Made by a program: the position numbers and the translations under genes
NCBI GenBank assembly: GCA_905233775.1
Contig: CAJOEB010000016.1
Span: 1 to 11,352 of the forward strand
Length of the DNA: 11,352 nt
Direction: 5' to 3'
Source: an uncultured Alphaproteobacteria bacterium
GTDB lineage: Bacteria > Pseudomonadota > Alphaproteobacteria > UBA3830
The notes under the pieces: model-generated
Told to the model about the DNA's origin: nothing
Seen by the model: the letters and a program-made list of their open reading frames with translations, nothing else
Databases searched by the model: none
Part shown: piece by piece, positions 1 to 6,456 of the stretch
Layout: each line of letters begins with the position of its first letter
Position numbering within the stretch: position 1 is the stretch's first letter

Positions 1-1
1 T

Positions 2-139
2 AAAGCAACATTATCGAAGATGTGGGTACTACGCCGCGTCCTTATGCCTATGGGACCGAATGATGCGATGGAATTTTTGCTTTCGAAGATGAAAACAGCA
101 AAAAATAACGCTGATTTTTTCAACACAATGAACCAATAG
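2..139 (+). CDS. rho: Transcription termination factor Rho, C-terminal end (partial)
   Basis: The frame starting at base 2 reads 45 codons to a TAG at 137-139 and continues off the left edge. The peptide includes LSKMWVLRRVLMPMG, then NDAMEFLL and ending KNNADFFNTMNQ. This matches the conserved C-terminal end of Rho, where E. coli has KMWILRKI, the MG.IDAMEFL block and a closing DFFE segment. Rho is the hexameric RNA helicase that ends transcription at Rho-dependent sites. Only the tail is visible, so the RNA-binding and ATPase domains cannot be checked here. The stop position agrees with the family's usual end, so the C-terminus looks intact. The next gene along is a dead insertion sequence, about 190 bp downstream. 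No convincing intrinsic terminator follows. Confidence 0.9.
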   Translation, partial: KATLSKMWVLRRVLMPMGPNDAMEFLLSKMKTAKNNADFFNTMNQ

Positions 140-237
140 AATAGACTATTATACAACAATATATAAAAATCTCAGTGTAGTTAGTTTCTAGCTCACTATT
201 AGTTTTTAGTTTATTAACTTAATAAAAAAAAGTAGTT

Positions 238-275
238 TAAGCAATAAACTTCTATGTAAGCAATAAGTTCTTATG
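238..275. repeat. Two-copy 19-bp tandem repeat in the rho-IS spacer
   Basis: TAAGCAATAAACTTCTATG at 238-256 is followed directly by TAAGCAATAAGTTCTTATG at 257-275. The first ten and the last four bases are identical, 15 of 19 overall. It lies in the 192-bp noncoding gap between the rho stop and the left end of the insertion sequence. That gap is otherwise AT-rich with no gene. It looks like an old local duplication, and no function is visible. Confidence 0.6.
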
Positions 276-331
276 ATATTTCAGGATTATATTATTTTAT
301 ATTGTATATATTTTTAAGTAATATTTATTAT

Positions 332-349
332 GGTTCTAGACTAGATTAA
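332..349 (+). repeat. IS left terminal inverted repeat
   Basis: GGTTCTAGACTAGATTAA pairs with the inverted copy at 1053-1070, with mismatches only at positions 5 and 7. It lies next to the transposase stop codon at 346-348, so the gene's 3' end runs into the repeat. Confidence 0.85.
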
Positions 350-1017
350 AGGGGATAAGATCTGAGATTGGTTAATAACAATTTGAAAATATTTTCATGA
401 CGAAGATTAAAACGCCATTCTGTTTCCTTCAAGTGTAGGTTAAATTTTTCATATGTAATACCTCTCATTTTCACTAACCTGTTTTTCGCAATTCTCCAAA
501 AGTTCTCAATTCCGTTAACGTGAGCCCTGCCATTCGCAAAAACGTCTTCACTATGAGTGACTCTGTAATGCTTTTTGTAGCCCGCATTTACAAGGCCATC
601 ATAAGCCCTCCATTCGTCGCTGTAAATTGTTGAATTGCTTGGAGCAAGTTTTTTTATTATGGAACAAGTTCAGCTGCCGAGCAATTGTTCACTATCTGCG
701 TGTAAACCTTGTCTCCACGCTTCTTCATGCCAAAAACTTTCGTCTTGCCTCCGGCTCCTCGACCTCATCTGCCTCGAACTCTTTTGGCTCCAAAATACGA
801 TTCGTCTACTTCGATTTCTCCTGCTTCAAAATATGACTCTTCTTCCGCAAGCTTCAATATTCTCGCACACAGTTTGTAAAATACGATTGATAGTGTTGCG
901 ATTGATTTTAGTTACTTCCGCTATCTGAGTTGACGTCAAATCTGCACAAAATAACCGCAATATTTGGAGAAATTTATTCTCTGAAATGTGTGTATGTTTT
1001 ATATATCTATTTTTCAT
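346..1017 (-). pseudogene. IS1595-family transposase, inactivated by one stop and two frameshifts
   Basis: Reading the minus strand from the ATG at 1017-1015 gives a helix-turn-helix-like start (TSTQIAEVTKINRNTINRIL). The frame then changes near 865-870, and the other frame continues LAEEESYFEAGEIEVDESYFG, the first catalytic-Asp block of IS1595 transposases. At 765-767 an in-frame TGA stands where the family has Arg (RGR-x-GRGAGGK), a likely CGA-to-TGA change. Near 660-665 the frame shifts again, apparently through loss of one base after VP. Translation then resumes with KKLAPSNSTIYSDEWRAY (second Asp), HVNGIENFW (third catalytic region) and EWRFNLRHENIFKLLL, ending at the TAA at 346-348. 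All catalytic blocks are recognisable, so decay is by small lesions, not large deletions. The rebuilt length of about 223 residues is normal for IS1016-like enzymes. Confidence 0.88.
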
Positions 1018-1052
1018 TGGTACATCTTAGCATTTCTGCTCAGATTATCAAC

Positions 1053-1070
1053 TTAATCTAGTCAAAAACC
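1053..1070 (-). repeat. IS right terminal inverted repeat
   Basis: Read inward on the minus strand this is GGTTTTTGACTAGATTAA, the partner of the left end at 332-349. It lies 35 bp beyond the transposase start and 66 bp from the truA stop codon. Confidence 0.85.
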
Positions 1071-1136
1071 TTTGCATAATATTCACTGTCATACAAATAT
1101 TAAAATATATTGCATTAATGATATACCGCATTTTCC

Positions 1137-1874
1137 TCAATACACCGCACCAACAAAATACAGTCCGCAAGCAGGAGCGGTCGGACCAGCCAAAGTCCGA
1201 TCTTTTGCCTCGAAAATGGTACAAAAATCGTTTTCCGTCCATTTTCCGCTACCAACCAATTTCAGCGAACCGACAATGTTCCGTACCTGATGATATAAGA
1301 ATGATTTTGCAGCAACTGTTATCTCAATTAAATCATTATATCTTTCGATCGATATACGATTGATTGTCTTAATTGGCGACTTCTGCTGACATCCTACTGC
1401 TCTGAATGATGAAAAGTCGTGTTTTCCGACTAAACATTGTGCCGCAGAATGCATCTTATTTTCATCCAATTTGGCGGAAACAACCCAAACTCTGTTTGCG
1501 TCAATCGTAGCTTTTCCTCGGCGATTTAAAATTTTATATACATATGAGCGTTCAATAGGACTTAATCGTGCGTGAAAAGTTTCAGGAACTTTTTCTATCG
1601 ACAATACACAAATAGGAACACTGTTCAAATAGAAATTCATACACTCTTGCAACCTAAAGCAATCGATATCTCTATCTGTATCAAAATGTACAACCTGACC
1701 AAGAGCATGCACTCCGGCATCAGTTCTTCCGGCACAATGAACAGCAACAGCATGTTTTAAGAAAGGTACCATGGATTCTTCAACATGTTGTTGAACAGAA
1801 TCATAGCCATCTTGACGCTGCCAACCGTGAAATGGTGTCCCATCATATTCGATAACAATTTTGTATCGAGCCAT
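1137..1874 (-). CDS. truA: tRNA pseudouridine(38-40) synthase TruA
   Basis: A 245-residue protein. TruA converts uridines 38-40 in the anticodon arm of many tRNAs to pseudouridine, acts in the cytoplasm as a homodimer, and helps keep the reading frame. The family signature is plain: an N-terminal EYDGTPFHGWQRQ (residues 9-21), then the catalytic loop GRTDAGVHALGQVVHF with the nucleophilic Asp at position 52 (Asp60 in E. coli). In the second half FLYHQVRNIVG (about 191-201) is the conserved RNA-binding and dimer motif. The length is normal and nothing is missing. The start is the ATG at 1874, since MARYKIVIEYDG begins as TruA proteins usually do; only a weak GAAAG lies upstream. The gene stands alone and is divergent from dgkA. 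Its 3' end faces the decayed insertion sequence 66 bp away. Confidence 0.97.
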   Translation of the reverse strand: MARYKIVIEYDGTPFHGWQRQDGYDSVQQHVEESMVPFLKHAVAVHCAGRTDAGVHALGQVVHFDTDRDIDCFRLQECMNFYLNSVPICVLSIEKVPETFHARLSPIERSYVYKILNRRGKATIDANRVWVVSAKLDENKMHSAAQCLVGKHDFSSFRAVGCQQKSPIKTINRISIERYNDLIEITVAAKSFLYHQVRNIVGSLKLVGSGKWTENDFCTIFEAKDRTLAGPTAPACGLYFVGAVY

Positions 1875-1880
1875 ACAATT

Positions 1881-1914
1881 ATATCTTTCTAATATATCTT
1901 TTATATCTTTCTAA
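1881..1914. repeat. ATATCTTT repeats just upstream of truA
   Basis: ATATCTTTCTAA occurs at 1881-1892 and again at 1903-1914, with a shorter ATATCTTTT between them at 1894-1902. They occupy the first 40 bp upstream of the truA start, inside the 180-bp divergent spacer shared with dgkA. In truA's direction this reads AAAGATAT three times, so the promoter and leader of truA must lie in or beside it. A regulatory role is possible, but so is simple AT-rich slippage. Confidence 0.5.
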
Positions 1915-2054
1915 ATTAAATAAACTATACAAATAAACTTCTTTTTTTGTGCGATAATATTAATCATTGTATACTGAAATTATTAGAAATCTAGAAATTA
2001 AGTAATATAAGTAATAATAAAAATAATAGAGTAATTATAAGTAATTATTTAGCC

Positions 2055-2402
2055 ATGAAACATTTAATAGCCTTAAAAAATGCTTTTTTCTATTCGATGA
2101 GCGGAATATCGTATTTATTAAAAGAACGGGCGTTTCAATATGAGCTTATTATCGGATGTGTTTTGTTTGCGATTGAACTTTTCAGATGTTCGTCTGCGTT
2201 TATGCGTTTGTATCTGTTAACAGCATACGTCATAGTACTAATTACAGAAGCTCTAAATACAGCGATTGAAGCAGCAATAGATCGAATAGGAACAGAACAA
2301 CATCCGCTATCAAAAACAGCAAAAGATATTGGCAGTAGCGCAGCATTTATTTCACAAGTTCACTTAGGGATTATATGGATTTTATCCTGGATAATAAAAT
2401 AA
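2055..2402 (+). CDS. dgkA: Diacylglycerol kinase (DgkA family)
   Basis: A 115-residue integral membrane protein close to the usual size of the family (E. coli 122). DgkA phosphorylates diacylglycerol to phosphatidic acid at the inner membrane using MgATP, returning lipid by-products to phospholipid synthesis. The signature TEALNTAIEAAIDRIG (residues 64-79) holds the catalytic Glu65 and metal-binding Glu72, matching E. coli Glu69 and Glu76. Upstream, the Glu ending RAFQYE (residue 30) matches E. coli Glu28. The HPLSKTAKDIGSSAAFI stretch is also typical. Three membrane segments are visible, at about 31-45, 50-67 and 96-114. The start ATG at 2055 gives the normal N-terminus, although no good ribosome site precedes it. 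The gene is divergent from truA and followed by a long noncoding stretch, so it is probably transcribed alone. Confidence 0.93.
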   Translation: MKHLIALKNAFFYSMSGISYLLKERAFQYELIIGCVLFAIELFRCSSAFMRLYLLTAYVIVLITEALNTAIEAAIDRIGTEQHPLSKTAKDIGSSAAFISQVHLGIIWILSWIIK

Positions 2403-2762
2403 TAGATCTATTGTAAAAATTGAAAATGACATTTTTGAGAAGTCTGACTCTCAGAAACTATAAGTATCTAAAAAAAACACTTTTGTAAGAGATCTAATAT
2501 TACGTCATGTAATATATCTATGTGATATATATAATGTATATATAAATACTATATATATCGTTATGAGATATAGTAATGTAAATAATGAAATTAGTGGAGT
2601 GAATAATAATATTATTTCCGAAATATTTTCAGAAAAAACAAAAAGTTGATGAAAAAAAATACATCAAAGAAGATTGAAAATACAACTAACGCAATGTAGT
2701 ATTTGTGATAGATGCTTTTTTAGTATCATTAGTATCATATATTTAGTATCATAAGAACTTCT
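2403..2762. other. 360-bp AT-rich intergenic region
   Basis: No supportable gene is seen here. It contains a 9-bp imperfect hairpin (2432-2440 with 2449-2457) lacking a T-run, a short AT inverted repeat ATATTAC-GTCAT-GTAATAT around 2500, long alternating TA stretches (about 2520-2560), and a cluster of TTAGTATCAT repeats at its right end. A 28-codon frame from an ATG at 2563 has no ribosome site. It probably carries the promoter of the zinc-ribbon gene, but no convincing -35/-10 pair stands out. Confidence 0.6.
2720..2752 (+). repeat. Triple TTAGTATCAT repeat upstream of the zinc-ribbon gene
   Basis: Perfect copies of the 10-mer TTAGTATCAT lie at 2720-2729, 2729-2738 (sharing one T) and 2743-2752. 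A fourth near-copy, TTAGTATGAT at 2773-2782, spans the start codon chosen for the downstream gene. The copies are on one strand only, with steps of 9, 14 and 30 bp. They could be binding sites in the promoter/leader or a remnant of duplication. Confidence 0.7.
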
Positions 2763-2764
2763 AT

Positions 2765-2768
2765 GGAG
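2765..2768 (+). promoter_or_regulatory. Ribosome binding site deciding the zinc-ribbon start
   Basis: GGAG ends nine bases before the ATG at 2778. The longer reading from the ATG at 2763 would place this GGAG inside the coding sequence and has no site of its own. The 2778 start also gives the MIVTCPAC start typical of MJ0042-domain proteins. Confidence 0.75.
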
Positions 2769-2777
2769 ATTTTTAGT

Positions 2778-3371
2778 ATGATAGTCACTTGTCCTGCCTG
2801 CCGAAATAAATATTCTGTGCAAGCAGAAGCTATTGGCGATGGAAAATTAGTGAGATGCGTTATTTGCGGCGCAACATGGCAGCAATTAGCGGTATCAGGA
2901 GTTGATAACGACAAGTCTAGGGTTATTGAAACGATAAAGTGGACATTTTTCTGGTCAATTGTGTTTATTTCCTTATTTATGCTGTTTTTTGCGAAAAGTA
3001 CGGTAACAAGAGTTTGGACACCGGCAGCAAGTTTTTACACTTTTCTTGAAAATAAACAAGCTGGTGAGAAAAAGATGTTTAAGATGAATAATGTCTCTAA
3101 TTTCTTCGTAAAAAAGTGCGGTAAACTATACATGGGATTGAAGGGAGAATTGGTAAATACGTCAGATGAAGTGCAGATACTTCCCAGTATTACAATTTCT
3201 TTAAAAAATGAAGAAGGAGCAGCACCTGGTAAATTCCGATTTAAGAAGATTTGGACACATGATATGTTGTATAAAAAAATACTTCCAAATCAAAAAGTTG
3301 CTTTTGAAACCGAATTACAAAGCATTCCGCATAATAATTTGATATGTGATATAAAACTTGATGTTTTGTAG
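2778..3371 (+). CDS. MJ0042-type zinc-ribbon, single-pass membrane protein (DUF3426-like)
   Basis: A 197-residue protein from the chosen start; an in-frame ATG at 2763 would add five residues. It opens with a zinc-ribbon, MIVTCPACRNKYSV...VRCVICGATW, with two CxxC pairs at about residues 5-8 and 30-33. This is the MJ0042 domain common at the N-terminus of alphaproteobacterial membrane proteins. One hydrophobic segment follows (about 55-75, WTFFWSIVFISLFMLFFA). The C-terminal half reads LYMGLKGELVNTSDEVQILPSITISLKNEEG and resembles the DUF3426 beta-rich domain. The expected layout is zinc-ribbon in the cytoplasm, one membrane pass, and a folded domain in the periplasm. The biochemical role is unknown. 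It sits directly upstream of ftsK with a 108-bp AT-rich gap, so a joint role in division or envelope work is only a guess from position. Confidence 0.82.
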   Translation: MIVTCPACRNKYSVQAEAIGDGKLVRCVICGATWQQLAVSGVDNDKSRVIETIKWTFFWSIVFISLFMLFFAKSTVTRVWTPAASFYTFLENKQAGEKKMFKMNNVSNFFVKKCGKLYMGLKGELVNTSDEVQILPSITISLKNEEGAAPGKFRFKKIWTHDMLYKKILPNQKVAFETELQSIPHNNLICDIKLDVL

Positions 3372-3468
3372 TAATATTTGTAGTCATAGATATAGATAAA
3401 TATAGATAGATTGTAGTAATAGTAAGACTTGTATAAAGAAATAAACGTTGATATTGGCTCATAAAATC

Positions 3469-3473
3469 GGAGG
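3469..3473 (+). promoter_or_regulatory. Strong ribosome binding site for the TTG start of ftsK
   Basis: GGAGG lies six bases before TTG at 3480-3482. The first ATG in frame is at 3501, 27 bases from this site, too far for it to serve. The site therefore fixes the start at TTG. Confidence 0.8.
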
Positions 3474-3479
3474 AATAAT

Positions 3480-5678
3480 TTGAGTAGCAAATATGTAGAC
3501 ATGTTCAAAGAATTCTTGAGAGATGTCTACGAGCGTTTTGTTGAATTAATCGGGATTTTATTATTTTTCATTGCGTTAGCATCTATTCTTGCATTGGTTT
3601 CGTATTGTTCCGAAGATCCGTCACTAAATACCGCAATAGATGGTGCAGTGTCTAATATGATGTCCACTCCGGGAAGCTATTATTCCGACTTTATGATGCA
3701 ATTATTCGGATTTTCTGCTTATGTATTTTCTCTGGTACTATTGTCTTGGGGATATCAGTTAGTAAGATATTATTCTATTGCGTTTTATCGTGCTGTAGCT
3801 TGCTTTTTTGCTACTGTTATCGGAGCAATATTGTTGTCTATACACAAAGTTACTTACGGCGGAATTGTCGGTGATTGGTTTAGTTCTGTTTTGAAAAAAA
3901 TTGCAACAAATCATTCCCAAGATATCTTTTTTATCGTTATTGGCGTTCTTGTTATATTATTTTTTGCATCATTAGTAATTGCCGTTCGTCTTGAATTCTC
4001 ATCTATTGTAAATTTTCTGGGAGAAACTTACGAATATCTGACTGAAAAATTACGAAATTTAGATTTTCTTAATCCGTTCTCTTTTGATTATGATTTTGGA
4101 AACAAAAAAAGTTCTGAAAGATCGAAAAATGTAGCGAAAGAACAAAAATCAAAGAAAATTATGCAAAAGCAGCCCAATCAAGAAAAAGAATACGACTTTG
4201 TTTTTCCATCTATCGGCTTGTTAAAGGAACCGCCTCGTCACGATGAAAAAATAGCCGAATCAGAACTGAAAAGCAGAGCCGATAACCTGATACATGTTCT
4301 CAATGATTTCGGCATTAACGGAGAGATAACAAACGTTGGTCCCGGTCCCGTAGTTACTTTATACGAACTAAAACCCGCAGCCGGTATAAAGTCGTCACGC
4401 GTTATTGGATTATCAAGTGATATAGCCAGATATATGAGCGCCGTATCTGCACGTGTCGCAGTTATTCCCGGCAAGAATGCTCTTGGTATAGAATTACCAA
4501 ATGCAAAACGTCAAATTGTTCTCCTTCGCGAAATTCTGGAATCGAATATGTACAGAAAATCCGCAGCTGCATTACCAATTGCTCTTGGAAAAGACATAGC
4601 GGGTAATGCAATAGTAACGGATTTAGCAAAAATGCCCCATTTGCTTATTGCAGGAACAACAGGCTCGGGAAAATCCGTTGGAATTAACGCAATGATTTTG
4701 TCGCTCTTGTATAAATTATCTCCGGCAGAGTGCAAATTCATTATGATAGATCCGAAAATGCTCGAATTATCTGTGTATGACGATATTCCGCATTTACTTA
4801 CACCTGTTGTCACGGATCCGAAAAAAGCCGTTGTTGCTCTGAAATGGGCAGTAAAAGAGATGGAATCACGCTACAAAGCCATGTCAAAAATCGGTGTGCG
4901 AAATATCGATGGATATAATGCGAAGATAGCATCATTAAAAAGCTCGGGAGAACCAATTACTCGTCGTGTACATACAGGATTTGATCAAACAACCGGTGCA
5001 CCGATTTATGAAGATCAAAAGATGGATATGGATTTGATCCCTTATATTGTCATTATCGTTGATGAAATGGCGGATTTAATGCTTGTTGCCGGAAAAGATA
5101 TTGAAGTTGCTGTACAACGCTTGGCGCAAATGGCTCGTGCAGCAGGAATACATCTTATCATGGCGACGCAAAGACCATCTGTTGATGTTATCACAGGTAC
5201 GATTAAAGCAAACTTTCCGACAAGAATCAGTTTCCAGGTCAGTTCGAAGATCGACAGCCGTACAATCCTTGGCGAACAAGGTGCCGAACAACTGCTTGGA
5301 CAAGGTGATATGCTGTATATGGCATCCGGTGGTCGTATGACCCGTATCCATTGTCCTTTTGTATCGGATGAAGAAGTAGAAAATATCACAAATCATCTGA
5401 AAGAACAGGGTGAACCGCAGTATATTACATCCATTTTGGAAGACGAAGACAGCGAAGAAGATGATGAATTTGTGAACGGAGGAGAAGATGGCGATGATCC
5501 AATGTACAAGGAGGCAGTCTCATTGATCCTTAGAGAAGGAAAAGCCTCTACGAGCTTTTTACAACGTCATTTAAAGATAGGATATAACAGAGCAGCACGT
5601 ATTATCGATATGATGGAAGCAGCAGGAATAATATCATCGGCTAATCATGTCGGAAAAAGGGAAATAATAGGCAGATGA
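3480..5678 (+). CDS. ftsK: DNA translocase FtsK
   Basis: A 732-residue septal DNA pump that couples chromosome segregation to cell division. The N-terminal membrane part shows four hydrophobic segments (about 20-43, 68-92, 100-121, 147-168). A short charged linker rich in Lys and Glu follows (about 205-240). The motor domain has Walker A GTTGSGKS at about 392-399 and Walker B IVIIVDE at about 523-529, with the FtsK blocks MARAAGIHLIMATQRPSVDVITG and DSRTILGEQGAEQLLGQGDML. After an acidic spacer (about 653-673) comes the winged-helix gamma domain (about 675-732, SFLQRHLKIGYNRAARIIDMME), which in the family reads the KOPS DNA signs and contacts XerD. It is much shorter than E. coli FtsK (1329 residues) because the linker is short, as in many alphaproteobacteria. 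The start is TTG, set by a GGAGG six bases upstream. Its stop overlaps lolA by four bases. Confidence 0.97.
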   Translation: MSSKYVDMFKEFLRDVYERFVELIGILLFFIALASILALVSYCSEDPSLNTAIDGAVSNMMSTPGSYYSDFMMQLFGFSAYVFSLVLLSWGYQLVRYYSIAFYRAVACFFATVIGAILLSIHKVTYGGIVGDWFSSVLKKIATNHSQDIFFIVIGVLVILFFASLVIAVRLEFSSIVNFLGETYEYLTEKLRNLDFLNPFSFDYDFGNKKSSERSKNVAKEQKSKKIMQKQPNQEKEYDFVFPSIGLLKEPPRHDEKIAESELKSRADNLIHVLNDFGINGEITNVGPGPVVTLYELKPAAGIKSSRVIGLSSDIARYMSAVSARVAVIPGKNALGIELPNAKRQIVLLREILESNMYRKSAAALPIALGKDIAGNAIVTDLAKMPHLLIAGTTGSGKSVGINAMILSLLYKLSPAECKFIMIDPKMLELSVYDDIPHLLTPVVTDPKKAVVALKWAVKEMESRYKAMSKIGVRNIDGYNAKIASLKSSGEPITRRVHTGFDQTTGAPIYEDQKMDMDLIPYIVIIVDEMADLMLVAGKDIEVAVQRLAQMARAAGIHLIMATQRPSVDVITGTIKANFPTRISFQVSSKIDSRTILGEQGAEQLLGQGDMLYMASGGRMTRIHCPFVSDEEVENITNHLKEQGEPQYITSILEDEDSEEDDEFVNGGEDGDDPMYKEAVSLILREGKASTSFLQRHLKIGYNRAARIIDMMEAAGIISSANHVGKREIIGR

Positions 5679-6307
5679 TTAAGAAAATATTTGCAATAAC
5701 GATTTTTTCGATCGTTTGTGTTGCAATCGTTTCCGGAAAAACATCGAAAAATGAAACAAAACAATATCAGAAACAGAAGTATGTAGAAAAAATTGAGAAT
5801 TTTTTTAATAACATCAAAACATTTTCAGCAGATTTTATTGAAATAAACAGAACAGGAAAGCAAAGTATCGGAACTTTTTTATTAAAACGACGTCCAACAA
5901 AATTAAAGATGGATTATAAAACCCCTCCGACGAAAGCTATCACCGTAAAAGACAACAAAGCTGTTTACTACGATAAAGAATTAAAAGAAAAGACAAAATC
6001 TTCAATATATTCATCACCATTGGCGTTCCTGTTGGATACAAAAGTTGATCTGCATAAAAATATTGAAGTTATCTCATATATTGAAAAAAAAGATACGCTT
6101 ATAATCGTATTTCGGAAAAAAGATGATATAGATGATGAATATGGTGCAGTGGCTATGATTTTTTCCTTAAAGCCATTTATGCTGGTTAGGTGGGAAATTT
6201 ATCGAAGCAGCAATCAAATAGATATTGAAATTCCAATTCTAGTTTATTTGCAAAATCAAAAAATAAATCAAAATATATCTGACAAAGAGTTTGATGAATA
6301 TGAATAG
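5675..6307 (+). CDS. lolA: Periplasmic outer-membrane lipoprotein carrier LolA
   Basis: A 210-residue secreted protein. LolA collects lipoproteins from the LolCDE transporter and carries them through the periplasm to the outer membrane. An N-terminal signal sequence is visible (KK then a hydrophobic run to about residue 20, IVSG). The mature part fits LolA: a helix with FSADFIEINRTGKQSIGTFLLKRRPTKLKMDY (about 50-81), then AVYYDKELKE and SSPLAFLL (113-120), as in alphaproteobacterial homologues. The length is normal. The ATGA overlap with ftsK suggests translational coupling, and ftsK-lolA adjacency is known in alphaproteobacteria. The lysine-rich composition follows the AT-rich genome. No strong terminator follows: a weak 7-bp stem at 6322-6351 precedes a T-rich run. 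Confidence 0.9.
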   Translation: MIKKIFAITIFSIVCVAIVSGKTSKNETKQYQKQKYVEKIENFFNNIKTFSADFIEINRTGKQSIGTFLLKRRPTKLKMDYKTPPTKAITVKDNKAVYYDKELKEKTKSSIYSSPLAFLLDTKVDLHKNIEVISYIEKKDTLIIVFRKKDDIDDEYGAVAMIFSLKPFMLVRWEIYRSSNQIDIEIPILVYLQNQKINQNISDKEFDEYE

Positions 6308-6399
6308 ATTACTTTTATAATATCTAATATCATTATTTCTAATAATTAGATTTAATTTTTTAATTAAAATCAATTTTTCAAAAAATCACAAAAAATATG

Positions 6400-6430
6400 T
6401 TGACATTATTCATTAATAATCTTATATAAA
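6400..6430 (+). promoter_or_regulatory. Probable sigma70-type promoter of the secreted coiled-coil gene
   Basis: A perfect TTGACA lies at 6400-6405. The -10 is either TATATA at 6423-6428 (spacing 17) or TATAAA at 6425-6430 (spacing 19). It lies 27 to 57 bases upstream of the ATG at 6457, which is preceded by a good AGGAG at 6446-6450. With the terminator at 7641-7680 this defines a one-gene transcript. Confidence 0.65.
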
Positions 6431-6456
6431 TGTTAGTTTAAAAATAGGAGCCAATA

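Larger units (their letters stand above)
332..1070 (-). mobile_element. Degenerate IS1595-family (IS1016-like) insertion sequence
   Basis: A 739-bp element bounded by matching terminal inverted repeats. The left end begins GGTTCTAGACTAGATTAA, and the right end read inward begins GGTTTTTGACTAGATTAA, so 16 of 18 bases agree. Similarity continues less perfectly (GATAA..TCTGAG) for about ten more bases. Inside is one transposase gene on the minus strand that fills nearly the whole element, and its product resembles the short IS1595-family transposases of the IS1016 type. The size suits that group. The family normally makes an 8-bp target duplication, but the flanks (TTTATTAT left, TTTGCATA right) do not match, which suggests an old insertion or later change at one edge. 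The transposase is broken, so the copy cannot move by itself, although its ends might still be used in trans. Confidence 0.85.

Noticed and set aside
635..928. Plus-strand open frames opposite the transposase (also 627-836)
   Set aside because: They overlap the decayed transposase in antisense, have no ribosome site and no recognisable motif; the minus-strand text clearly matches a transposase.
826..1017. A separate 63-residue minus-strand gene
   Set aside because: It is only the first part of the frameshifted transposase; its last residues are out-of-frame readings of the DNA that encodes the EEESYFEAG segment in the correct frame.
324..1078. 8-bp target site duplication of the insertion sequence
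   Set aside because: The flanks TTTATTAT (324-331) and TTTGCATA (1071-1078) share little beyond TTT, so no duplication can be claimed.
1953..1958. TGC-GATAAT as an extended -10 for dgkA
   Set aside because: No matching -35, about 97 bp from the gene, and such boxes are expected by chance in this spacer.
2432..2457. Hairpin after dgkA as an intrinsic terminator
   Set aside because: The stem is about 9 bp with a wobble and mostly A-T pairs, and no T-run follows on the plus strand.
2563..2649. 28-codon frame in the spacer before the zinc-ribbon gene
   Set aside because: No ribosome site, low-complexity Asn/Ser/Ile composition, and such a length arises by chance in AT-rich DNA with a favourable frame.
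4511..4813. Minus-strand open frames inside ftsK (also 4238-4474, 5042-5389, 5076-5396)
   Set aside because: Antisense shadows of a fully conserved ftsK reading frame, with no signals of their own.
6322..6351. Stem after lolA as a terminator
   Set aside because: Only 7 A-T-dominated pairs with a 16-base loop, too weak to call despite the T-rich run that follows.
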